DNA of 64,000 nucleotides from SIAQ01 sp964484265. Its GTDB lineage: Bacteria > Planctomycetota > Planctomycetia > Gemmatales > Gemmataceae. The DNA lies in assembly GCA_964484265.1 (NCBI GenBank), contig CAZAFH010000005.1, forward strand, positions 88,939 to 152,938, in the 5' to 3' direction. Numbering within the stretch: the stretch's first letter is position 1; every line of letters begins with the position of its first letter. Below are positions 24,762 through 32,021 of this stretch, one piece after another. The notes beneath the pieces were generated by a model. That model searched no databases, was not told the DNA's origin, and saw nothing but the letters and a program-made list of their open reading frames with translations. The translations under genes were made by a program, and so were the position numbers.

Positions 24762-27700
24762 ATGTCTTCGAAGGTGCCCGACGATGACGACATTCTCAGC
24801 CGGTTGGAAGCTGCCTGGAAGCAGGGTGGCCCCGTAGTTCTCACCGATTTCCTGCCTCCGCCCAGCCATCCGCGCGCCATGGAGATTGCCTATCGCCTCT
24901 TCGAGCGGGACCTGTACCATCGCGTTCAGGCGTTCGAGGATCCTCCCGTTGCCGAGCGATATTTCCAGATCACCGGTTATCCCCTACGAGAGGATCAGAA
25001 GCAGGAACTTCAGACACTCGAGGAATCCTGGCGTCAAACCGTGTCCGTGGAACTCGCGAACCAATTCCAGAACATCCCAGGCCACGCCCTCCTGGCAGAA
25101 CAACCGCAAGCCACTCGGCGCGCAACTTTTGATGTCGAATCACTCCCAATTCTCGGCTACGGCGGAATGGGTTTTGTCTACCGCCTGAAAGAATCCAATC
25201 TCGAACGCGATGTGGCCGTCAAGATCATTCGTCCCGAGCTTTTCCCGAATGGGTGCGACCGATTCGAGAATGAAGCCAAGATCCTCGCGCAACTCGAGCA
25301 CCCTGGCGTGGTGCCGATTCACTCGATAGGGCGCTATCACGACGGCCGGCCCTTTTTTACGATGAAAGTGGTTCAGGGGAAGACGCTCGAAAAATTGCTG
25401 GACGCGCGCAAAACGCCATCGGATGAATTGTCGCGATTTATCGATATTTTCGAGCAAGTCTGCCAAACGATTGCCTTTGCCCATTCCAAGCAGATCCTGC
25501 ATCGCGACTTGAAGCCGGGCAACGTCATGGTCGGCGCGTTTGGCGAGGTTCAGGTCATGGACTGGGGGTTGGGTAAGCTCCTGGACGTCGAGGCTCCGGT
25601 GGCCGGGCCAACGGTCGAGCCTAGCGTTTCGCCTCGAGAATTTTCGGTCAAGGGGCGGATGCTAGGGACCTATTCCTACGCTGCGCCGGAGCAGGTCAGG
25701 GGGGATCTTGAGTTGGTATCGCCGCGCAGCGATGTCTTTGGGCTCGGCGCGATTCTGTGCGAGATACTGACCGGTTTGCCTCCTTATACCGGGTCACGAC
25801 TTCGCGAGATGGCCGAGAAGGGCGACCTGAGTGATGCCTGGAGTCGGCTCGCTGCCTGCGGCGCGGACGCGGAACTCGTTGACATCGTTCGCGTCTGTCT
25901 CGCCAGGGAACGGGAGGCGCGGTTCGAACATGCGGGCGAGGTTGCGAAGCGCTTGGCGGAGTACCGTGCCGCGGCTCAGCAGCGATTGGAAACAGCACGC
26001 CTGGAGACCGAAAAAGCCGAGGCTCGCCTGGCAGCCGAACACAAGGCGCTTGACGCCGAGAGACGCCGCACGCGCGTCGCTCGCTGGGCCATGGGACTCG
26101 GTCTGGCCCTGGCCGCGGGCGCCATTCTCGCCGCACTGATTATTTACCATCTCAGCGAGAAAGCGGAAGAAGAGGTGCAAAAAAGGGAACAGGCGGGGCG
26201 CGAGAAGGAAGAAGAAGTTAAAAAAAGGGAACAGGCGGGGCGCGAGAAGGAAGAAGAGGTGCAAAAAAGGGAACAAGCGGTGCGCAAAACCGAGGAAGCC
26301 GTTCGCCGGACCGCTCGCCTGGCGTTTGGCCAGGGACAGGTGCATTGCGAGAAAGGCGATGTTCCGCGTGGACTGTTCTGGTTCCTCCGCAGCCTGGAAC
26401 TTGGCAAGGGCGACACCGACCTGCAAATTGCCGCGCGGCAGCAGCTCTCCCTTTGGCAAAGCCAAATTCCCACACTGCTGCAAACATGGAAGGAGGCGAG
26501 TCCCGTCATCGCTTCGGTTTTTCACCCCAACCGGAAAACGGTGTTCATCCGATGCGACGACGAGACAATCCGTTGCCGCGAGGTGGAAAGCGGAAAACTG
26601 CTCTGGATGCGTAAGGACATTGATCCCGGCCAGAATTGGTTCGTGTCGCCCTCTGGTGAATCGCTTCTCGTTGTCCAGCGTGACGGGATCGTCCAGGTTC
26701 TCGACGCGGTATCGGGCAATCCGTTGCTCGAGCAGAAGATGAGCGGAAAGATCCTCGACGTCGCCTTTCGCTATTGGAAACTGCCGCCGCTTGTCGCGTT
26801 GCGAAAAGATGACGCGGTGTCGATATTCGCCTGGGAAGGCGAACCGGTGAAGTGTGACCTGACCGAGGGTGAGCCAATTGCTGCTTCGTTCGATGAACGA
26901 GGCGAGCACCTGCTGATCCGGTCGGCGAAGAACCTCCTATGTTGGAATACCAGCTCGAAGAAAGCGAAGTGGAAAGTACCCGATAGGTCGCTGCTCATGG
27001 AGATCGATCTGAAATCAAAAGACAGTGACACGACTTTTCGGGCGCTTCAGTTTCAAACCACGCAATTCAGGGACGCAACGATCAGCCCGGATGGCCAGTG
27101 GGTTCTCGCTGCTCGCTCCGATGACACGATTCAGATCTGGAATTGTGAAACTGGAAAACCCATCTTTGGGTTCAACGATTGGAATTATCACCTCAACGTT
27201 TCCAGAGTTCTCTTTAATAACGAAGGAACGATGGTCCTGAGCGCCAGTCCGGACGCACTAAGCCTTTGGAGATCGAGCGGCGAATTCGTCGCCACGCTAC
27301 CGGTTCAACGCGACGTAAAGGACGCGTTCGGCTTCGCCTCTTCCGACGCCAAGAATCCGAAAATATTTGCCCGCGGCGCGAATATCGGTTTTCGATTCGG
27401 CCGCGTCTCTGGTTCACCCGTGGAGTGGCACAGCGTGCCGCTTGCCGGGCGCCCGCTTGCCATTCAAACGGATGAACAGCAGGCGCTCGTCGCAGACGAC
27501 GAAGGCAACTGTTACCTTTGGAAGCTCGGAAATATTCCGACCCCGAAGTGGTTGCCTGGCTTTTCGAAGGTCCAATCCGCACGGTATTCTCACGATGGAT
27601 CAGCCGTAAAGCTCTTGTTCCAAGAGAACAACACGCTCTGGATGCAACATCTGGACCCCGACGCGTTCATCCCGCTGGACAAACAGGCTAAATCCGATGT

Positions 27701-28079
27701 CGTCATCAGGGATAAAGGCGTGACAGATCCTCTCGTCACGGCAACGGCTCCCAATGGCCGCCTGTGCGTCAACGGCGGTAGAAAAGGCGAACTGATCTTT
27801 CAGGACCTCCTAATGAAAAGCTCCGTCGGGCCGCCCGTGCATTGCGGCGCGATCCAGTCCCTTGACTTTCGTCCGGGGACGAGGAAAAGTCAGCTATTGA
27901 TTCTGACCCGTGAAGGAGAACTGGGAGTCTACGACATCCCGCAACCCGAGAGAGAAGAATCCACCGAGATCATTCGACGCCGTCTCGAAATCCTCACCGG
28001 CATGGAAATGGCAGACGATGGAAGCCTCTCCGCTCTTTCACCTGATCGTTGGTTGGCAAAAAAGTCGCTTCGCCATTGA
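24762..28079 (+). CDS. Transmembrane Ser/Thr protein kinase with C-terminal WD40-like repeats
   Basis: A protein of 1,105 residues from the ATG at 24762, well placed behind GGGAGG; a GTG two codons earlier is possible. Residues 1-125 are helical. The kinase domain (about 130-405) has GYGGMGFVY, catalytic Lys154 in VAVK, HRD at 247-249 (LHRDLKPGNVM), DWG at 267 in place of DFG (common in bacterial kinases), and a YAAPEQV segment. A helical stretch rich in Arg/Glu leads to one membrane helix (about 443-465), then three 14-residue coiled-coil repeats. About 550 residues of WD40-like strands (VLAARSDDTIQIWNCETGKPI) follow. The kinase should be cytoplasmic and the propeller outside. Third gene of the sigma operon. 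Confidence 0.9.
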   Translation: MSSKVPDDDDILSRLEAAWKQGGPVVLTDFLPPPSHPRAMEIAYRLFERDLYHRVQAFEDPPVAERYFQITGYPLREDQKQELQTLEESWRQTVSVELANQFQNIPGHALLAEQPQATRRATFDVESLPILGYGGMGFVYRLKESNLERDVAVKIIRPELFPNGCDRFENEAKILAQLEHPGVVPIHSIGRYHDGRPFFTMKVVQGKTLEKLLDARKTPSDELSRFIDIFEQVCQTIAFAHSKQILHRDLKPGNVMVGAFGEVQVMDWGLGKLLDVEAPVAGPTVEPSVSPREFSVKGRMLGTYSYAAPEQVRGDLELVSPRSDVFGLGAILCEILTGLPPYTGSRLREMAEKGDLSDAWSRLAACGADAELVDIVRVCLAREREARFEHAGEVAKRLAEYRAAAQQRLETARLETEKAEARLAAEHKALDAERRRTRVARWAMGLGLALAAGAILAALIIYHLSEKAEEEVQKREQAGREKEEEVKKREQAGREKEEEVQKREQAVRKTEEAVRRTARLAFGQGQVHCEKGDVPRGLFWFLRSLELGKGDTDLQIAARQQLSLWQSQIPTLLQTWKEASPVIASVFHPNRKTVFIRCDDETIRCREVESGKLLWMRKDIDPGQNWFVSPSGESLLVVQRDGIVQVLDAVSGNPLLEQKMSGKILDVAFRYWKLPPLVALRKDDAVSIFAWEGEPVKCDLTEGEPIAASFDERGEHLLIRSAKNLLCWNTSSKKAKWKVPDRSLLMEIDLKSKDSDTTFRALQFQTTQFRDATISPDGQWVLAARSDDTIQIWNCETGKPIFGFNDWNYHLNVSRVLFNNEGTMVLSASPDALSLWRSSGEFVATLPVQRDVKDAFGFASSDAKNPKIFARGANIGFRFGRVSGSPVEWHSVPLAGRPLAIQTDEQQALVADDEGNCYLWKLGNIPTPKWLPGFSKVQSARYSHDGSAVKLLFQENNTLWMQHLDPDAFIPLDKQAKSDVVIRDKGVTDPLVTATAPNGRLCVNGGRKGELIFQDLLMKSSVGPPVHCGAIQSLDFRPGTRKSQLLILTREGELGVYDIPQPEREESTEIIRRRLEILTGMEMADDGSLSALSPDRWLAKKSLRH
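26166..26291 (+). repeat. Three 42-base in-frame tandem repeats in the kinase gene
   Basis: Three nearly identical 42-base units encode 14-residue blocks of the form EEEVQKREQAGREK just after the membrane helix. The first two differ at only a few bases and the third is more diverged at its end. The repeat lengthens a coiled-coil stalk in steps of two heptads. Confidence 0.9.
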
Positions 28080-28112
28080 TTACCGAACTTCTGAAGAAAA
28101 CTCGCGAATCCC

Positions 28113-28139
28113 TGTCACACCGAAGCTGTGTCGCGATAA
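28113..28139 (+). promoter_or_regulatory. ECF-type promoter candidate (second PPC-like gene)
   Basis: TGTCACAC (28113-28120), 13 bases, CGATAA (28134-28139). Same spacing as the three other sites in the cluster; one base of the -35 and one of the -10 differ. The start codon is at 28198. Confidence 0.55.
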
Positions 28140-28197
28140 GAGAGTGTCGATCGCAGAAGCGACCGAGATTCAAAAAAACCTTCTTCAGGAGATAGCC

Positions 28198-28566
28198 ATG
28201 AAAAAGTTCGTCGTAAGCAGTGTTGCCGCTCTCGCGTTGATCGGCGTGTTGAGTTTCGCTCAGTCCGTGTCGGCGAATCCGCCGGGCGGGCCGATCACGG
28301 GAATCTCCCGCGTTGCGGCGAATGGCGTGAACATGCACATGATCATTTATCGTGGCGGCGAGCGGGCGGACTTCACGGTCGCAGGTGACGGAGACACGGC
28401 ATTGAACGTCGTGGTGAAGGATCAGAACGGCAACGTGGTGCTTCGAACGCGAGGTCCGGGCGACCGCTTCAACGTGAGCTGGCAAGTCCCGCGAACGGGA
28501 GTCTACACGATCTACGTGATCAATGAGGGAAGCGTCTACAATCAATACTCCTGGCGAGCTTGGTGA
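28198..28566 (+). CDS. Small exported PPC-like beta-sandwich protein
   Basis: A protein of 122 residues behind AGGAGATAGCC. The signal peptide (VVSSVAALALIGVLSFAQSVSA) is followed by a single PPC-like domain: HMIIYRGGERADFTVAGDGDTALNVVVKDQNGNVV ... VPRTGVYTIYVINEGSVYNQYSWRAW. The closing Asn-Tyr-rich strand is usual for small planctomycete exported proteins of this type. It follows the kinase gene by about 120 bases and has its own ECF-type promoter motif, so it is probably part of the same regulon. Confidence 0.75.
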   Translation: MKKFVVSSVAALALIGVLSFAQSVSANPPGGPITGISRVAANGVNMHMIIYRGGERADFTVAGDGDTALNVVVKDQNGNVVLRTRGPGDRFNVSWQVPRTGVYTIYVINEGSVYNQYSWRAW

Positions 28567-28680
28567 TCGAGACGAACGCTGGTGAATCAATCGCAAGGCG
28601 GGGGCGAAAGCTCTCGCCTGGATTCGTTTCCGATGTGAGCGGCTTCTAGAATGCGCTATGTCGAACGAAATGAGGCACCA

Positions 28681-28758
28681 GGCGAGCCTAACCGCGTAAG
28701 CGGCAGGTTGAATTAACGATTGCAGATTCAACCTGCCGCTTACGCGGCTAGGCTCGCC
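28681..28758. repeat. Long near-perfect palindrome, copy 2 of the GCGAGCC family
   Basis: Arms 28681-28713 and 28726-28758 (33 bases each) differ at a single position and enclose a 12-base spacer. The arms begin GGCGAGCCTA and end GGTTGAAT. A decayed copy lies at 16139-16215. It separates the kinase cluster from the MoxR operon. Confidence 0.9.
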
Positions 28759-28815
28759 AATGTATCGATGCTGTCCGCATTTCGCTCGAATCGAACACAC
28801 ATATCAGGTGCTGCC

Positions 28816-30000
28816 ATGCGATTGATCCATCAACTGATCGATTACTTCCGCCAGCGCGGATTATTGTTGCCGGAGCAGCTTCAGAAATTGGAGGCGAACT
28901 TTTTCGCGCAGGGCAGCCAGGCCGAGGATGACTACGGCTACGAGCCGGATTACAGCGATCGGCGTCCATGGGAGACGGAATACTTCGAGCAACTGGAAGC
29001 CAGAAAAAACGACGATGACCAGGACGCTCTCGATCTGGAAACAAAGCTCGACGCTCGCCGGCCAGTTCGCTCGCGGATACGCAAGAAGGCGACCGGAAAA
29101 AGCGGCAAGGCGGCTCGCAGCGAAGACTACCGTCCGGGCGTCGAGACAATCGCCAGGCAGCTTGACGCGGGGATTCGGCAGGTGGAAAAAGACCTCGAAT
29201 CGCTGCTCGATCTCGCGCTTCCTGCGAATGCAAATAACTGGCAAGAGGCGGCCGCCGCGATTTCTGGGTGTGCCGAGGCTGGTGTCGAAGCTCAATTGGC
29301 GAAGGTGCTCGGTGAGCGAACCGTTGAGCCTGGATCCCTCCTTCGGATATTGACAATAGACCTAGCCGCGATGGCCGGCACGGATCAAGAAGTCGTGAGC
29401 CGAGCGTTTCGCGCGATGCTCGCCAACCCGGAGTCCGCCCGGCCAGGCCGAACGAAGTGGGGCCATCGGCTGTTGGCGTCGCCGGTGGTGTGTCGGACGA
29501 TGACCCTGGCGAAGGCGCAAAAACGCTTGGCTCAGGCCTGGTGTCAGCTGTGCACGGAGCAATCCAGCTTGGTATTCGGCGCTTTGCGATCCTCGCCCGA
29601 CGAGCTTGGCTTGTGGATCACGGCATTGCTCAGTACCGCGAGGAAGCTCTTTCCGCTCGATGCCAGTGTCAAGTCTGTATCACCTGCCGAGATGGTGGCA
29701 TACGAACTGGTGGAGCACTCATGCCACGCGGACCTGTGGACCAAGGCCTGGGCCTGGGCGTTGCAGACAGAAGCGGCACGCGTATTCGCGCTGCTTCTCC
29801 GCATCGACAAGGAACTTCCCTACCATCATCGGCAGGATATGCCGGGTCAGCGCGAATCGACACTGAGTGTGATCGGTTGGGATCATCGCCATCGCAATGC
29901 CGTGTCAGATTTGCCGATTTCGCTCTATGGTCCCATCGGCTGGAACGCAGCAATGCACGAGGCGAAGAAACGAAAGCGAAAAGAGAGAGGCCAGGTATGA
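28816..30000 (+). CDS. Unknown protein, first gene of the MoxR-VWA operon
   Basis: A protein of 394 residues from the ATG at 28816 behind AGGTG; a longer frame would run through the palindrome and is rejected. No domain recognised and no signal peptide or membrane helix. Residues 1-100 include an acidic patch rich in Asp/Tyr/Glu (AEDDYGYEPDYSDRRPW) and then a basic linker (RRPVRSRIRKKATGKSGK). The remaining ~280 residues are helical, with Trp-rich segments (SPDELGLWITALLSTARKL, LWTKAWAWALQTEAARVF). Its stop codon overlaps the next start in ATGA, so it is made together with the AAA ATPase and is likely a subunit or substrate of that machine. Confidence 0.75.
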   Translation: MRLIHQLIDYFRQRGLLLPEQLQKLEANFFAQGSQAEDDYGYEPDYSDRRPWETEYFEQLEARKNDDDQDALDLETKLDARRPVRSRIRKKATGKSGKAARSEDYRPGVETIARQLDAGIRQVEKDLESLLDLALPANANNWQEAAAAISGCAEAGVEAQLAKVLGERTVEPGSLLRILTIDLAAMAGTDQEVVSRAFRAMLANPESARPGRTKWGHRLLASPVVCRTMTLAKAQKRLAQAWCQLCTEQSSLVFGALRSSPDELGLWITALLSTARKLFPLDASVKSVSPAEMVAYELVEHSCHADLWTKAWAWALQTEAARVFALLLRIDKELPYHHRQDMPGQRESTLSVIGWDHRHRNAVSDLPISLYGPIGWNAAMHEAKKRKRKERGQV

Positions 30001-32021
30001 ACGAAACAGTAACCCTCGCGCAGGCGAAGTCGCTAGTCCTGCGCCTTGCAGCACGCCAGAGCTTGCTATTGCTCTCCGCGCCGGGTGTTGGCAAATCGGA
30101 CATCGTCGCCGAGGCGGCGGCGGAGGCTGGCCTGCAATGTCGTTCGCTGCTCGGCACGCAGATCGCGCCGGAAGATGTCAGCGGCATCCCGCGCATCGTT
30201 GGCGAGCGCTCCGTATTTTGTCCGCCGCGCGTACTTCTGCCGGAGGATCCCAGGCCGTTCTGTCTGTTCCTGGACGAGTTGCCCGCCTGCGCCCAAGACG
30301 TGCAGAAGGCCTTCTACTCGCTCCTACTGGAACGGCGGCTTGGCGAGCACAAGTTGCCCCCGGGGACCTGGGTGGTCGCCGCGGGCAATAGAACCGAGGA
30401 TCGATCGCTAGTCCGGTCGCTCAGCAGCGCTCTGATCAACCGCGTCACCATTCTCCACGTTCGCGCCGACGCCAACGAATGGCAGGCGTGGGCAGAACTT
30501 CAGGGGATTCGCAAGGACGTCCGAGATTTTCTGAAACATCTTCCGCGCGCTCTGCAGAGGCCGATCCCGCCACGCCCAGCGCCTTTCTCCACGCCAAGGG
30601 CGTGGACCTTGCTCGCACAATCACTCGACCGCGTCGAGTCGGCTGGATTACTGACGGTTGAAAACCGCCTCGCACTGGCTTTTGGCCGCGTCTCCGCGGA
30701 AGATGCGGCGGCGTACTGTTCCTGGGTCGAAGCCGGTTGTAGTGTGGAGCGCCAAGTCAACCAGTACCAGGGTAATCTGGACCGATCGCTCGCCGAACTC
30801 GAGTTGTCCGTACGCGCCACGAACTGTCTGGAGTCGGAGGGCATCATGACCATTCGTGATCTCGTGTCTCGCTCCGACGAGGAACTCCTTGAGGTTCGCA
30901 ATTTCGGTGAAACGACGCTTCGCGAGGTGATTCAAAAGCTCGCCACGATCGGCCTGAGTTTGCGTTCCAGTTCAATCGGTTATGTGCCCAACAAGTATCA
31001 GCACCTGTCGCAAACGGAGACGACATTGAGCCAGGCCAAAACGCTGATTCGCTGCCTCGCCGAAGAGCAGAGCCTTTTGCTGCTGTCGGCGCCGGGCGCT
31101 GGCAAGTCGGATGCCGTGGCGCAGGCGGCGGCCGAGGCGGGATTGCCCTGTCGTTCGCTGCTTGGTACGCAGATCGCGCCGGAGGATGTCAGCGGCATTC
31201 CGCGCATCGTCGGCGAGCGCTCGGTCTTCTGCCCGCCGCGCGTCTTGCTGCCTGAGATTCCGGAACCGTTCTGCCTATTCTTGGACGAACTACCCGCGTG
31301 CGCTCCCGATATCCAGAAGGCATTCTACTCGCTCTTGCTCGAACGCCGGCTGGGCGAACACACGCTGCCCAAGGGAACGTGGGTGGTGGCTGCAGGCAAC
31401 CGCCAGGAGGACCGAGCCCTGGTGCGTTCGCTGAGTGCGGCGCTAATCAATCGCGTCTGCATTCTGAATATCCGCGTCGATCTCAAGGAATGGATGGTCT
31501 GGGCAGAGAAGTCGGGCGTTCGCGGCGATGTCCGCTCGTTTCTGGCGTACTTTCCAGACGCGCTGATGCGCCCGGCGCCTGCCGAACCCGTGCCGTTCTC
31601 GACGCCGCGAGCCTGGGCGTCGCTTTCCGAAACGCTCGATTTGGCGAAACCCGATGGGCCAGACCACACGGCAACGCTACGCGCTCTTGCGTTTGGCCGG
31701 GTGTCGGCACCGGATGCGGCAGTGTTCTGTGCTGTCGCCAGTGAGAAACTTGGCGAACTTTTACCGATTGAAGAATACCTGCACGACCCGGAGATGCTGC
31801 CGAAGGAGGACACGGCTCGGTGGTTCGTGCTCACACAACTTCGCCGCATGGCCGAGACGGGCCGCCTCGACGGGACTCCGCGCGACGTCATCAATGCGTT
31901 TCTCGTCTGCCTGCCGGCGGAACATCGGGCGGCGTTGCTGATCGATCTGGTTCATGTATGGGGAAAGCTCGGAGCGGATCCTGCGATGTTTGTCGCGCTA
32001 GGGGAGGTAACGGGAATATGA
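29997..32021 (+). CDS. Double MoxR-type AAA ATPase with an internal alpha-CTD-like domain
   Basis: A protein of 674 residues with two AAA+ modules that are roughly 80% identical. The first has Walker A GVGKS at 30-34 and Walker B FLDE around 93-94; the second has Walker A GAGKS at 367-371. Both repeat LLGTQIAPEDVSGIPRIVGERS, FYSLLLERRLGEH, TWVVAAGNR (sensor 1) and ALINRV. Residues 262-323 between them match the C-terminal domain of RNA polymerase alpha: LAELELSVRATNCLESEGI, TIRDLVSRSDEELLEVRNFG, TTLREVIQKLATIGLSL. MoxR ATPases remodel or insert metals with VWA partners, and such a partner is the next gene (ATGA overlap). The alpha-CTD part may bind DNA or protein. Both Walker motifs look intact. 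Confidence 0.9.
   Translation: MNETVTLAQAKSLVLRLAARQSLLLLSAPGVGKSDIVAEAAAEAGLQCRSLLGTQIAPEDVSGIPRIVGERSVFCPPRVLLPEDPRPFCLFLDELPACAQDVQKAFYSLLLERRLGEHKLPPGTWVVAAGNRTEDRSLVRSLSSALINRVTILHVRADANEWQAWAELQGIRKDVRDFLKHLPRALQRPIPPRPAPFSTPRAWTLLAQSLDRVESAGLLTVENRLALAFGRVSAEDAAAYCSWVEAGCSVERQVNQYQGNLDRSLAELELSVRATNCLESEGIMTIRDLVSRSDEELLEVRNFGETTLREVIQKLATIGLSLRSSSIGYVPNKYQHLSQTETTLSQAKTLIRCLAEEQSLLLLSAPGAGKSDAVAQAAAEAGLPCRSLLGTQIAPEDVSGIPRIVGERSVFCPPRVLLPEIPEPFCLFLDELPACAPDIQKAFYSLLLERRLGEHTLPKGTWVVAAGNRQEDRALVRSLSAALINRVCILNIRVDLKEWMVWAEKSGVRGDVRSFLAYFPDALMRPAPAEPVPFSTPRAWASLSETLDLAKPDGPDHTATLRALAFGRVSAPDAAVFCAVASEKLGELLPIEEYLHDPEMLPKEDTARWFVLTQLRRMAETGRLDGTPRDVINAFLVCLPAEHRAALLIDLVHVWGKLGADPAMFVALGEVTGI

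Noticed and set aside
25560..25568. DWG instead of DFG as a sign of a dead kinase
   Set aside because: DWG is frequent in active-looking bacterial Ser/Thr kinases, and the VAVK Lys and HRD Asp are intact.
28720..28815. Extension of the first MoxR-operon gene to an upstream start
   Set aside because: The added 32 codons run through the right arm of the palindrome; the ATG at 28816 has a ribosome-binding site.
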